This document shows positions 25,237-34,627 of a stretch of DNA of 64,000 nt, in pieces (the stretch's first letter is position 1; each line of letters begins with the position of its first letter). The position numbers were made by a program, and so were the translations under genes. The notes beneath the pieces were generated by a model. That model was not told where the DNA came from. It saw only the letters and a program-made list of their open reading frames with translations, and did not search any database. The stretch spans positions 124,001 to 188,000 of the forward strand of contig NZ_VUJW01000011.1 in NCBI RefSeq assembly GCF_008373765.1, read 5' to 3'. Origin of the DNA: Nocardioides antri. Its GTDB lineage: Bacteria; Actinomycetota; Actinomycetes; Propionibacteriales; Nocardioidaceae.

Positions 25237-26856
25237 TTGATCGAGCCCACAGCAGCTTCGGTGGTACCGACCACGGATCCCAACACGTACCTGCCGGCCC
25301 AGCCGATGCCCGCTGGCGACCTGACCGACCAGATGCTCCAGACGGACTTCTGGACCGACGAGCTCGTCGCGAGCGCCGGCATCCCGATCGTGGACGTCCC
25401 GTTCGTCACCGTCGGCTCCGGGATCGGCAGCTTCGTGACCGTCGACTACCTGCGGATCGCGGGCGTGCCGACGTCCCAGATGCGCGTCCTCGGCACCCTC
25501 GACCACCCGTGGCAGACCTACGAGTACCTCACCCGCGTGTCCCAGATCCCTCGCGGTGAGCGGCTCCGCTCCGACTCCGCGTCGCGGCCGGACAACATCT
25601 GGGGCTTCCCGTCGTACGGCTTCGCCGAGGCGATGCGGACCTTCAACCCCAAGCTGCTGTGGCAGCTGTTCAGCGAGCCGATCTTCGCCGACTACTACAC
25701 GCCGAAGGCCGGCCAGGCCTTCGAGACGATGGAGCGCGAGAAGAACCGGATCGGCTACGACGAGATGCTCGTCAAGGGCCTGGTGCGCATCGTCCGCCGG
25801 CGGTACGGCGGGGGCTACTTCACGATCCTGACGCCCCCCGAGGGCGCGTCAGCGACGAAGCGAGTGGCCTTCCGCTCCCAGTACGTCCACATCGCCGTCG
25901 GCTATCCCGGCCTCAAGTTCCTCCCGGAGCTCCAGCGCTACCGCACCGAGCACAACGACTACCGCCACATCGTCAACGCCTACGAGTCCCACGAGCACGT
26001 CTACGAGCGCCTGCTGCAGCAGCCCAGCACCGTGATGGTGCGCGGCGGCGGCATCGTGGCCTCGCGGGTGCTCCAGCGGCTGATGGACGACCGCCTCCTC
26101 AAGGGCGCGCAGACCAACATCGTCCACCTGTTCCGGACCTACTACCACGGCACCAACGACGGCTACGGCAACGAGGAGGACCCGCGCCCCGGCGGCGGGA
26201 AGACCCGGCTGTTCATGCGCCGCCGCGGCGAGAACGGCTGGGCCTACCAGGGCTTCAACTACCCGAAGTCCGTGTGGGGCGGTCAGCTCAAGAAGCAGGT
26301 CCGCGGGCTCGAGGGCGAGCAGCGCGCCGAGATCTACAAGCGGATGGGCGGCACCAACACCCCGTGGCGCAAGCTCTGGCAGAAGCAGATGAACCAGGGT
26401 CGCAAGGAGGGCTGGTACCAGGTGCTCGTCGGCACCGTCGACGACATGCAGCCCCACGGCGAGCGCATCCTCAACCAGGTGCGCACGGCGCAGGGCACCG
26501 TGCCGGTCGAGGTGGACTTCGTCATCGACTGCACCGGCCTCGAGGCGGACATCGCCGAGCACCGGCTGCTCAAGGACCTGCTGGAGCACGGCGGCGCTAG
26601 CCGCAACCCGGTCGGCCGGCTCAACGTCGACCGCAACTTCGAGCTCATCGGCACCCGGTCCGGCAACGGTGCGATGTATGCCTCCGGCGCCACCACGCTC
26701 GGCGGTTACTTCCCCGGGGTCGACACCTTCCTGGGCTTGCAGGTCGCCGCCCAGGAGATCTACCTCGACCTCCGCAAGCGGAAGTTCTGCAAGCGGATCG
26801 GGCCGGTCCGCTCGACCATCCAGTGGTGGAAGTGGCTGTTCGGGAGCAAGCCGTGA
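25237..26856 (+). CDS. FAD/NAD(P)-binding oxidoreductase-like protein
   Basis: The 539-residue protein starts at TTG 25237, with AAGGAGG just upstream. A Rossmann motif VGSGIGSFVTVDYLRIAG lies at about 48-65 and a second nucleotide-binding turn VRGGGIVASRVLQRL at about 268-282. VDFVIDCTGLEADIAEH near 430 matches the ATG-like motif of FMO/pyridine-nucleotide oxidoreductases. The C-terminus has a FAD-like GAMYASGATTLGGYFPGVDTFLG. The order fits a two-dinucleotide flavoprotein, but the first glycine motif is offset from the N-terminus by 45 residues and the substrate is unknown. It starts a plus-strand run with the four-helix membrane protein and the FHA protein, suggesting a redox part of the phospho-island. 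Confidence 0.7.
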   Translation: MIEPTAASVVPTTDPNTYLPAQPMPAGDLTDQMLQTDFWTDELVASAGIPIVDVPFVTVGSGIGSFVTVDYLRIAGVPTSQMRVLGTLDHPWQTYEYLTRVSQIPRGERLRSDSASRPDNIWGFPSYGFAEAMRTFNPKLLWQLFSEPIFADYYTPKAGQAFETMEREKNRIGYDEMLVKGLVRIVRRRYGGGYFTILTPPEGASATKRVAFRSQYVHIAVGYPGLKFLPELQRYRTEHNDYRHIVNAYESHEHVYERLLQQPSTVMVRGGGIVASRVLQRLMDDRLLKGAQTNIVHLFRTYYHGTNDGYGNEEDPRPGGGKTRLFMRRRGENGWAYQGFNYPKSVWGGQLKKQVRGLEGEQRAEIYKRMGGTNTPWRKLWQKQMNQGRKEGWYQVLVGTVDDMQPHGERILNQVRTAQGTVPVEVDFVIDCTGLEADIAEHRLLKDLLEHGGASRNPVGRLNVDRNFELIGTRSGNGAMYASGATTLGGYFPGVDTFLGLQVAAQEIYLDLRKRKFCKRIGPVRSTIQWWKWLFGSKP

Positions 26857-26902
26857 CCCACGCCGACTCGACCGTCCCGCCGACCTGCCGAGGAGCCCGC
26901 TG

Positions 26903-27379
26903 ATGTTGCCCACCCTCAACGGCCGTCTGCAGACCCGGATCTTCATGCTCGTCGTCTTCGGCGGCATCATCACGTTCCTGATCACGCCGGTCCTGCCCGA
27001 CGGCGCCCCCGGGCTGCCGGGGTTCGACGGGACCTACTACCGGATCACCTACATCATCCTGGCCACCGTGCTGGTGCTCGGGATCCTGTGGGAGCTGCTC
27101 TACCACCTCATCCAGCAGTTCCGGTGGGAGAAGGACTGGCCGACGATGTTCGGCCTCATCACGGCGATCAACGAGGGCGCCCTGGTGTGGCTTCTCCTCG
27201 AGCTGGGACTGGTGCCCGGGCTTCCCCAGGGGTTGGATGATGGTGACCTGCCGTCGTTCTTCTGGTGGGCCTTCTTCATCGACTTCTCGGTGATCTGGTT
27301 CGTGATCTGGATTTGGACCAACGGGCCGATGCGCGTGCCGTTCATCCGGTGGCGCTTCCAAGGCGGAAGGATCGTGTGA
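26903..27379 (+). CDS. Four-helix membrane protein
   Basis: The 158-residue protein starts at ATG 26903, with GAGGAG seven bases before. It has four hydrophobic helices: IFMLVVFGGIITFLITPVL, ITYIILATVLVLGILWELLYHLI, GLITAINEGALVWLLLELGL and FFWWAFFIDFSVIWFVIWIW. Short charged loops and a basic C-terminus (RWRFQGGRIV) place both ends in the cytoplasm. No known family was recognised. It lies between the flavoprotein-like gene (46-base gap) and the FHA gene (one base between stop and start), so the three are one transcript. It could be a membrane anchor or electron acceptor for the flavoprotein; this is speculation. Confidence 0.75.
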   Translation: MLPTLNGRLQTRIFMLVVFGGIITFLITPVLPDGAPGLPGFDGTYYRITYIILATVLVLGILWELLYHLIQQFRWEKDWPTMFGLITAINEGALVWLLLELGLVPGLPQGLDDGDLPSFFWWAFFIDFSVIWFVIWIWTNGPMRVPFIRWRFQGGRIV

Positions 27380-27380
27380 C

Positions 27381-28799
27381 GTGAAGCAGTCAGCGGAGGA
27401 CTGGACCCGCGCGACCGTCGTTCCGGGGCCCGGCGAGGGCACCCTCGCCCGGATCGGGCCGGTCGTCCTCCTCGTCGGCTCGACCGACCCCGAGGTCGTG
27501 CGTCCCTACGTCGACCACGCGCAGATGGTGGCGGCCAACGGCGGCCAGGGCCGCCAGCTGGTCCGCGGCTACGCGCTCATGCTCTCCACGGCCGTCGAGC
27601 AGTCGCCCGGCTTCGCCGCGCTGGCGCCGCACTCGACCGGGCTGGCGGTGTTCGTCGACGGCGATGTCGTCGTGACCGTCGGCGAGGAGCGGATCTCCGG
27701 CGCCGACTCGCTCGCCTGGGTCGAGCGGCTGATCCCGTGGCCGATCGACGAGGTGTCGGTCACCCTGCCCGGCGCGAGCCAGGCCGACCCCGGCTCGTCG
27801 TACCGTCTCGACGGCGGTGTCATCCAGGCCGGGGCGCTCGTCGTGCCGGCCGGCGCCCCCACCGGTGAGCCGCTGACGGCCGCACCGGTGATGGCGGACA
27901 CCGCGGGCGGGGCGACCACGGAGGAGCCGGTCGCGGAGGAGGCCGCCGCGCCCGCCACGCCCGCCCCTGCGCCCGCCCCCTCGCCCGACGAGCCGACCGA
28001 CGAGCTGACCCACATGCCGGCGTCGCCGGTCTGGCCCCAGGCGCCCGAGGCAACCCCGGCGCCCGGCGCACCGGAGGCACCGGCACCGCCCCCTCCTCCG
28101 CCTGCGCCGGAGCCGGTCGCCGCCGACGACCACGTCCACGACCACGCCGGCCACGACCACCCGCACCCGCCGGCCCCGGCCGGTCGGCCGCTGCCGCCTG
28201 CCCAGCCGGACGAGCGCATCGAGTTCCAGTCGGTGCTCATCGACGAGATCGACGACGACGACTTCGAGCCGCTGCCGATCGTCGATGACCCGAGCGTGAT
28301 CCAGGCGAGCGGCCCGGCGAAGGAGGAGGTGCGCGGGGTCTACTGCAAGAACCGCCACTTCAACGACCCGCGGCAGCTGTTCTGCGCGGTCTGCGGGATC
28401 AACATGGTGCAGCAGACGCCGGTGTTGGTGAACGGCGTCCGCCCGCCCCTCGGGGTGGTCGTGCTCGACGACGGATCGGTCTTCCAGCTCGACACGCCGT
28501 ACCTCCTCGGGCGCGACCCCGACGCCGACGAGCGGGTCCAGGCCGGCACCTTCCGCGGCCTGCCGATCATCGACCAGTCCAACCAGGTCTCGCGGGTGCA
28601 CGCCCGGCTCGAGCTGCGTGGCTGGGACGTCGTGCTGGTCGACAACAACTCCACCAACGGGACGTTCGTGCACGTGCCGAAGACGCCGGACTGGCAACGA
28701 CTGCCCGCGGGCGCCGAGCACGTCCTGGTGCAGGGCACCCGGATCCGGATCGGCCACCGCACCCTGGCGTTCAACACCCACGCCGGTAGCAGCAGCTGA
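27381..28799 (+). CDS. FHA-domain protein with zinc ribbon
   Basis: The 472-residue protein starts at GTG 27381, one base after the membrane protein stop. Residues 1-145 are a globular domain of unknown type with a beta-rich end (TGLAVFVDGDVVVTVG, PWPIDEVSVTL). A Pro/Ala-rich, low-complexity linker with a His-rich stretch (DDHVHDHAGHDH) spans about 170-300. CKNRHFNDPRQLFCAVCG at about 318-335 is a zinc ribbon. The C-terminal FHA domain (about 365-470) has LLGRDPDAD, SRVHARLEL and NSTNGTFVH, the intact phosphothreonine-binding set. It is cytoplasmic, with no membrane helix. As a phospho-reader it probably assembles with one of the island kinases. Confidence 0.85.
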   Translation: MKQSAEDWTRATVVPGPGEGTLARIGPVVLLVGSTDPEVVRPYVDHAQMVAANGGQGRQLVRGYALMLSTAVEQSPGFAALAPHSTGLAVFVDGDVVVTVGEERISGADSLAWVERLIPWPIDEVSVTLPGASQADPGSSYRLDGGVIQAGALVVPAGAPTGEPLTAAPVMADTAGGATTEEPVAEEAAAPATPAPAPAPSPDEPTDELTHMPASPVWPQAPEATPAPGAPEAPAPPPPPPAPEPVAADDHVHDHAGHDHPHPPAPAGRPLPPAQPDERIEFQSVLIDEIDDDDFEPLPIVDDPSVIQASGPAKEEVRGVYCKNRHFNDPRQLFCAVCGINMVQQTPVLVNGVRPPLGVVVLDDGSVFQLDTPYLLGRDPDADERVQAGTFRGLPIIDQSNQVSRVHARLELRGWDVVLVDNNSTNGTFVHVPKTPDWQRLPAGAEHVLVQGTRIRIGHRTLAFNTHAGSSS

Positions 28800-28812
28800 C
28801 CCAAGGGCCCTT

Positions 28813-30885
28813 CTACTCGGCGCCGACCTCCGCACCGAGCTCCACCGCGGCAAAGTCGACGGGTACGGCGTCCGGCTCGCTCTGGGCGGCGATGGTCGCC
28901 GTCGCACCGGCGCCGCGGCCGGCGATGTCGATGACCGGGGCCGTGAGCCCCGAGTCGGGATCGGGCGCGACCGGGTCGGCGACCCGGACGCCCCGCTCCT
29001 CGAGCGCGGTCCGGATGGCGACCAGCCGGCGACCGCCGGCGGTGGGGAGCTGGAGCGGCACCTGCCGGGCCAGGGCCAGCCGCGCACCCAGCACGACAGC
29101 AGCGTCGCCGTTGCTGTCGGAGGTCCACGCGACGGCGACCGGGACCTGGGGCGGGAACGGGTCGGTGCCCTCGGCGACGATCGCGGACGGGCAGTCGACC
29201 ACGGCGAGGACGGCCTCGAGAGAGGGGTCGTCCGACCACGCGACGAGCCCTTGCGGAGCAAGCACCTGCACCAGCTCGACGAGGTCCTGCTCGACGTCGG
29301 CGCTGGGGTGGGCGATCACCCGCACCGGGACGCCCAGCTCCTCACCCCTCCGGACCAGGACCTGCTGGCTCTCCATCGCGGCCGCCATGTCGGCGAGCTC
29401 GCCCGAGAGCCCGCTGCCCAGGTCGAGCAGGCGTCCCTGGGGCTGGAGGTCGGCCACGACGATCTCGGCCGGCCGGGCGCCGGCCAGCATGGTGACGGCG
29501 ATCTCGAGCGGCACCTCGTTGGCGGCACCCGGGCGGCTCAGCACGAGGATCCGGTCCACCGCCTCGTCGCCGAGCGCAGCGCGCTCGGCCTCGGCGATGT
29601 CCCGCGCGACCCGGCGCTGCGGGTAGGTGAACGCGAGCAGGGGCCCCGTCATCACGGTGGTCACCAGCGCCATGATCACCATCAGGGTGAACAGTTCGGG
29701 GCTCAGCAGGCCCTTCTCGAGGCCGACGTTGAGGATGATCAGCTCGGTCAGGCCGCGGGTGTTCATGAGGAGGCCGAGCGAGCTGGCCTGCCAGTGCGGG
29801 ACCTTCTGGAGCTTGGCGCCGACGTAGGCGCCGACGTACTTGCCGACGATCGCCACCGCGAGGATCCCCACCAGCGGGAGGATGTGCTCACTGCCGAGTC
29901 CCTGGATGTTGACCTTGAGCCCGGACAGCAGGAAGAAGACCGGCAGCAGGAGCAGCACGGAGATCTGCTCGAGGCGGACCAGGATCTCGTGGCGCAGCGC
30001 GGCGGCGTTCTCGTGCGGGATGATCGCGCCGAAGAGGAACGCGCCGAAGATGTAGTGAATGCCGATGACCTCGGTCGTCGCCGAGAACAACAGCATGCCG
30101 ATCAGGACGACGGACAGGATCGTCGGCGTGAGCTCCCCGGCCCTCTTGTAGGCCGCCGTGAGCTGGGTGAGCGCGGGCCGGACGAGGAAGATCGCCACCA
30201 GGACGAACGGGATCGCGAGGTAGATCCCCCACGAGGGCAGGTGCCCGTGGCCGCCGTCGATGCCCGAGACAGCCAGCACCACGGCCAGCAGGGTCCAGGC
30301 GATGATGTCGTCGGTGGCGGCGCACGCCAGCGCCAGGCCACCGGTCTCGGTGCGGTGCATCCGCCGGTCGGTCAGGATCCGGGCCAGGACGGGGAACGCG
30401 GTGATCGACATCGCCGCGCCCATGAAGAGCGCGAACGGCCAGAAGCCGACGCCGTCCGGCTTGAGGCCGGAGGTCGCCTCCGTCTCGACGAAGATCTTCG
30501 CCAGGCCGATGCCGAGGGCGAACGGCAGCACGATCGAGCAGACCGACACCGATCCCGCGACCTTCCCGCGGCCCTTCACCAGGGAGATATCGAGCTCGAG
30601 GCCGACGACGAACATGAAGAGCACCAGGCCGATCCGCGCCAGGATGTCGAGGAAGCCGCGCTGGTCGACCGGGAAGATCTCTCCGCTCAGCTCCATGCCG
30701 AGCAGGCTCGGACCGAGCAGCACGCCCGCCGCGATCTCGCCGACGACCGGCGGGATCCCGACCTTCGCGACCAGCATTCCCGCGGCCTTGGCCACGACGA
30801 TGATCAGCGCCAGCAGCGCGAGGATCACCGAGAAGTCGACCACCGGCCCCGGGACCGCGGCGGCCAGCAAGATGACGTGGGACAT
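28813..30885 (-). CDS. CPA2-family cation/proton antiporter
   Basis: The 690-residue protein starts at ATG 30885, with AGGAGG upstream. About 12 membrane helices fill residues 1-425. Typical motifs are GIPPVVGEIAAGVLLGPSLLG and LARIGLVLFMFVVGLELD, with ACAATDDIIAWTLLA (the paired Asp) in the transport core. The cytoplasmic tail (about 440-690) has VDRILVLSRPG and two alpha-beta USP-like repeats instead of a TrkA-N domain. It should exchange Na+ or K+ for protons. It converges on the FHA gene with 13 bases between. The ion cannot be told from the sequence. Confidence 0.9.
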   Translation of the reverse strand: MSHVILLAAAVPGPVVDFSVILALLALIIVVAKAAGMLVAKVGIPPVVGEIAAGVLLGPSLLGMELSGEIFPVDQRGFLDILARIGLVLFMFVVGLELDISLVKGRGKVAGSVSVCSIVLPFALGIGLAKIFVETEATSGLKPDGVGFWPFALFMGAAMSITAFPVLARILTDRRMHRTETGGLALACAATDDIIAWTLLAVVLAVSGIDGGHGHLPSWGIYLAIPFVLVAIFLVRPALTQLTAAYKRAGELTPTILSVVLIGMLLFSATTEVIGIHYIFGAFLFGAIIPHENAAALRHEILVRLEQISVLLLLPVFFLLSGLKVNIQGLGSEHILPLVGILAVAIVGKYVGAYVGAKLQKVPHWQASSLGLLMNTRGLTELIILNVGLEKGLLSPELFTLMVIMALVTTVMTGPLLAFTYPQRRVARDIAEAERAALGDEAVDRILVLSRPGAANEVPLEIAVTMLAGARPAEIVVADLQPQGRLLDLGSGLSGELADMAAAMESQQVLVRRGEELGVPVRVIAHPSADVEQDLVELVQVLAPQGLVAWSDDPSLEAVLAVVDCPSAIVAEGTDPFPPQVPVAVAWTSDSNGDAAVVLGARLALARQVPLQLPTAGGRRLVAIRTALEERGVRVADPVAPDPDSGLTAPVIDIAGRGAGATATIAAQSEPDAVPVDFAAVELGAEVGAE

Positions 30886-30992
30886 GGATCCTCCTGGGAA
30901 ATCGTGCCGGCGTCAGCCTAGGGGCACCTACCCCTGGAGCGCGGCGCAATCACCCGGATTCAGCCCCGCGGATGACACGTCGGCCGCGGAGC

Positions 30993-32813
30993 TCAGGCCA
31001 GCGAGTCGAGCCACGCCTGGTGGAGGTCGGAGAACCGGCCGTGACCACCGGCGACCAGCTCCTCCGGCGCACCGTCCTCGACGATCCTGCCGTGCTCCAT
31101 CACGATCACGCGGTCCGCGATCTCGACGGTGGAGAGGCGGTGGGCGATGATCACCGCGGTGCGGCCCGCAAGGACCGTGCGGAGCGCCTGCTGGACCAGT
31201 CGCTCGGACGGCACGTCGAGCGAGGACGTGGCCTCGTCGAGGATCAGCACCGCCGGGTCGGCGAGGAAGGCGCGGGCGAACGCGACCAGCTGCCGCTGGC
31301 CGGCGCTGAGCCGGCCGCCCTGGTTGGCGACCACCGTCTCGTAGCCGTCGGGAAGCGCGGTGATGAAGTCGTGGGCGCCGAGCGCCCGGGTCGCGGCCTC
31401 GACCTGCTCCATGGAGGCGTCGGGGCGGCCGAACCGGATGTTGTCGGCGATCGTGCCCGAGAACAGGTAGTTCTCCTGGGTGACCATGACCACGGCGCGG
31501 CGGAGCACCTCGGAGGTCAGGTCGCGCAGGTCGACGCCGTCGAGCCGGACCTGGCCGGCGGTCGGGTCGTAGAACCGGGTGGCGAGCTTCGCCACCGTGG
31601 TCTTGCCGGCGCCGGTGGTGCCGACGACGGCGAGCGTCTGGCCGGCGGGGACCCGCAGGTCGAGGTCGTGGAGGACCAGCCGGTCGTCGACGTAGCCGAA
31701 GTCGACGCTGTCGAAGTGGAGCTCCCCGCGGGCCGCCGGCAGCGCCTCGGGCCGGGTCGGCTCGGGGACACCCGGCTCCTCCCGCAGGACTCCGGCGAGC
31801 TTGTCGAGCGCCGCCGACGCCGACTGGAAGGTGTTGTAGAACTGCGAGATCTCCATCATCGGCTCGAAGAACTGGCGCAGGTAGAGCAGGAACGCCGCCA
31901 GCACGCCGACGGTCACCTCGCCGTGGTAGGCCAGGTAGCCGCCGTACAGCAGGACGACCGCGATGGTGACGTTGCCGATCAGCCGGATGCCGGGCATGAA
32001 CCACGCGACCAGCCGGAAGGCGACGAGGTTGGCGGCACGGTACTGCTCGTTGACGTCGTCGAAGATCTCCTGGTTGCGGGGCTCGCGACGGAACGCCTGG
32101 ACGGCGCGGATGCCGCCCATCGACTCGACGAAGTGGACGATGACGAGCGCGACCTTCTCGCGCGTCACCCGGTAGCTGTTGGCAGAGGACTTGCGGAACC
32201 AGTTGGTGAGCCAGAACAGGAACGGGCCGCAGCACAGCGCGACCAGACCGAGCTCGACGTCGAGGAAGAGCAGGAGGCCGGCCGTGCCGACCAGGGTCAG
32301 CGCAGCCGTGACCAGGCCGTCGAAGCCGGTCTCGAGCATCTCGTAGATCGCGTCGACGTCGGACGTCTGCCGCGAGATGACGCGGCCGGACGTGTACTCG
32401 TCGTGGAACGCGGGGCTCAGCGCCTGGAAGTGGCGGAACACCCGGCGCCGGACCTCGAACAGCACGTCCTGGCCGACCTTGCCGGAGCGGACCAGGAAGA
32501 GGTTGCGCGCGACCGCCTGGGTCAGCGTCGCGCAGAGCACGATCCCGACGATGACGAGCAGCGGCTGGAGGTCGTTGTCGGCGCGGATCGGCGGGATGCC
32601 GGTGTCGATGCCCTCCTTGACGAGGTAGGGGATCGAGAGCCGGGCGGCGTTCTCCACCAGCACGATCGCGACCAGGCCCCAGATCGCCCACTTGTAGGGC
32701 CGCAGCAGCTCGCGGAGGAGCGTGCCCGAGCCGCCGACGAACTTCCGCTCGATCCGCTCGATCCGCTCGTCCTCGTCGCCCTTGGCGATGCCGCGCCACT
32801 CGGTGGCGGTCAT
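30993..32813 (-). CDS. ABC exporter half-transporter, intact ATP site subunit
   Basis: The 606-residue protein has a six-helix membrane domain (about 40-330) and a nucleotide-binding domain (about 362-600): Walker A GTTGAGKT (398-405), Q446 in VTQENYLFSG, signature LSAGQ (502-506, altered from LSGGQ), Walker B ending LILDEAT with the catalytic Glu527, and the switch His in IIAHRLST. It overlaps the upstream half-transporter gene by four bases (ATGA), so the two form a heterodimer. The substrate is unknown; such pairs export drugs, lipids or peptides. Confidence 0.92.
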   Translation of the reverse strand: MTATEWRGIAKGDEDERIERIERKFVGGSGTLLRELLRPYKWAIWGLVAIVLVENAARLSIPYLVKEGIDTGIPPIRADNDLQPLLVIVGIVLCATLTQAVARNLFLVRSGKVGQDVLFEVRRRVFRHFQALSPAFHDEYTSGRVISRQTSDVDAIYEMLETGFDGLVTAALTLVGTAGLLLFLDVELGLVALCCGPFLFWLTNWFRKSSANSYRVTREKVALVIVHFVESMGGIRAVQAFRREPRNQEIFDDVNEQYRAANLVAFRLVAWFMPGIRLIGNVTIAVVLLYGGYLAYHGEVTVGVLAAFLLYLRQFFEPMMEISQFYNTFQSASAALDKLAGVLREEPGVPEPTRPEALPAARGELHFDSVDFGYVDDRLVLHDLDLRVPAGQTLAVVGTTGAGKTTVAKLATRFYDPTAGQVRLDGVDLRDLTSEVLRRAVVMVTQENYLFSGTIADNIRFGRPDASMEQVEAATRALGAHDFITALPDGYETVVANQGGRLSAGQRQLVAFARAFLADPAVLILDEATSSLDVPSERLVQQALRTVLAGRTAVIIAHRLSTVEIADRVIVMEHGRIVEDGAPEELVAGGHGRFSDLHQAWLDSLA

Positions 32814-34627
32814 GAGGCGGCCTCCTCGAGCGACGGGTCGGCGGCGAGCAGCTCGCGGTAGGCGGGCACCGTGGCCAGCAGCTCGCGGTGCTCGCCGACG
32901 TGGGTGATGGTGCCGCCCTGCAGCAGGGCGACCCGGTCGGCAAGCAGCACGGTGGAGGCGCGGTGGGCGACGATCAGCCCGGTCGTGTCGACCAGCACCC
33001 GGCGCAGCGCCTCCTCGACCAGGGCCTCGGTGTGGACGTCGAGCGCCGACAGCGTGTCGTCGAGCACGAGCACGGGGGGCCGCGAGAGTACGGCGCGCGC
33101 GAGCGCCAGGCGCTGGCGCTGGCCGCCGGACAGGGCCATCCCCTGCTCACCGATCCGGGTCTCGAGGCCCCACGGGAGCTCGCGCGCGAAGCCGGCCTGC
33201 GCCACGTCGAGCGCCTCCTCGATGTCGGCGTCGCTGGCGTCGGCCCGGCCGAGGGTGAGGTTCTCCCGGGCGCTCATCGAGAACAGGGTGGGGTCGTCGA
33301 ACGCGGTCGCCACCAGCTGGCGCAGGTGGGCCAGCTCGAGGTCGCGCACGTCGACGCCGTCGATCGTGACCGCACCTCCGGTCACGTCGAACAGCCGCGG
33401 GACGAGCGCGGTCAGGCTGGTCTTGCCCGAGCCGGTCGCACCGACCACGGCGACCGTCTCGCCGGGCCTGATGTCGAGGTTGACGTCGCGCAGCACCGGC
33501 TCGTCGAGCGCGCCGGGGTAGGCGAAGTCGACGTGCTCGAAACGGAGGTGGCCGCGGGGCCGGTCGATGGTGCGGGTGCCGCTCACGATGTCGGACTCGG
33601 TGTCGAAGATCTCGAGGATCCGAGCGGCCGACGTCATCGCCTCCTGCGCCATCGCGAGGATGATGCCGAGCGACGAGACCGGCCACACCAGGGAGAGCAT
33701 CAGGGTGATGAACGCGACCAGCTCACCCGGGGTGAGCGCGCCGCGCCCCACGCCGATCGCGCCGAACAGCAGGACGACGACGACCGCACAGTTGGGGATC
33801 ACCTCGAGGAAGGTCCAGAACCGCGCCGAGAGCCGGACCTTGTCCATCGAGGTCGTGTGCAGCTGGCGGGCAGCCGCTTCGTACTGGTCGCTGATGTAGC
33901 GGCTCCGGCCGAAGGACTTGATCACCCGGATCGCGACCGCGGCCTCCTCGGCCCGGGTCGCCAGGTCGCCCTGCTCGTCCTGCACCCGCCGCGACACGAC
34001 GACGTACTCCTTCTCGAAACGCATCGAGAGCCACACGATCGGCGCTGCGGTGCAGGCCACCACAAGGCCGAGCGGCCAGTACATCGCCAGCAGCACCGCC
34101 GTGACCGCGGTGACCTGGAGGATGTTGATGAACAGGAACAGCATGCCGAACCCGAAGAACCGCCGGATCGACGAGAGGTCGGTGGTGGCGCGCGAGAGCA
34201 GCTGCCCGGACTGCCAGCGGCTGTGGAAGCTCATCGGCAGCGCCTGGAGGTGAGCGTAGAGGTCGCGCCGCATGGCGGTCTCGACGTTGAGGACGGCGTT
34301 GGACTGCACCCACCGTCGCCACCAGGTCAGGACCGCCTCGAGCACGCCGAGGGCAAGCACGAGCAGGCCGAGCGGCAGCACCGGGTCGAGCTCACGGTTG
34401 GTGATCGGGCCGTCGATGAGCGCCCGGATCACCAGCGGGATCGCGATCGCCACGCCGATGCCGGCCAGCGCGGTCGAGAGCATGACGAGCAGCGCTCCGC
34501 GGTGCGGGCGGAGGTAGGACCGCAGGCGCCACAAGGAGTGGACGCCTGCGGGCGGCGGGTTGTCCGGATCCGGCCCGAGCGGGTCGCGCTCCGGCCGACC
34601 AGGACGCTGTTGCGTGGAGGTCGTCAT
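32810..34627 (-). CDS. ABC exporter half-transporter, degenerate ATP site subunit
   Basis: The 605-residue partner has a Pro-rich N-terminus, a six-helix membrane domain (about 40-330), then Walker A GATGSGKT (396-403), signature LSGGQ (499-503), Walker B ending LVLDDTLSALD (DD at 523-524) and VAHRAST. The catalytic Glu of Walker B is Asp and the Q-loop Gln is Asp444 (AFDDPTLF). The partner's signature is changed to LSAGQ, so both halves of one composite site are altered, the pattern of asymmetric heterodimeric exporters. The start is ATG 34627, directly after a hairpin that covers its ribosome site. The export substrate is unknown. Confidence 0.92.
   Translation of the reverse strand: MTTSTQQRPGRPERDPLGPDPDNPPPAGVHSLWRLRSYLRPHRGALLVMLSTALAGIGVAIAIPLVIRALIDGPITNRELDPVLPLGLLVLALGVLEAVLTWWRRWVQSNAVLNVETAMRRDLYAHLQALPMSFHSRWQSGQLLSRATTDLSSIRRFFGFGMLFLFINILQVTAVTAVLLAMYWPLGLVVACTAAPIVWLSMRFEKEYVVVSRRVQDEQGDLATRAEEAAVAIRVIKSFGRSRYISDQYEAAARQLHTTSMDKVRLSARFWTFLEVIPNCAVVVVLLFGAIGVGRGALTPGELVAFITLMLSLVWPVSSLGIILAMAQEAMTSAARILEIFDTESDIVSGTRTIDRPRGHLRFEHVDFAYPGALDEPVLRDVNLDIRPGETVAVVGATGSGKTSLTALVPRLFDVTGGAVTIDGVDVRDLELAHLRQLVATAFDDPTLFSMSARENLTLGRADASDADIEEALDVAQAGFARELPWGLETRIGEQGMALSGGQRQRLALARAVLSRPPVLVLDDTLSALDVHTEALVEEALRRVLVDTTGLIVAHRASTVLLADRVALLQGGTITHVGEHRELLATVPAYRELLAADPSLEEAAS

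Noticed and set aside
28140-28175. The His-rich DDHVHDHAGHDH stretch of the FHA protein as a metal-transport signature
   Set aside because: It is in a low-complexity linker with no transporter context.
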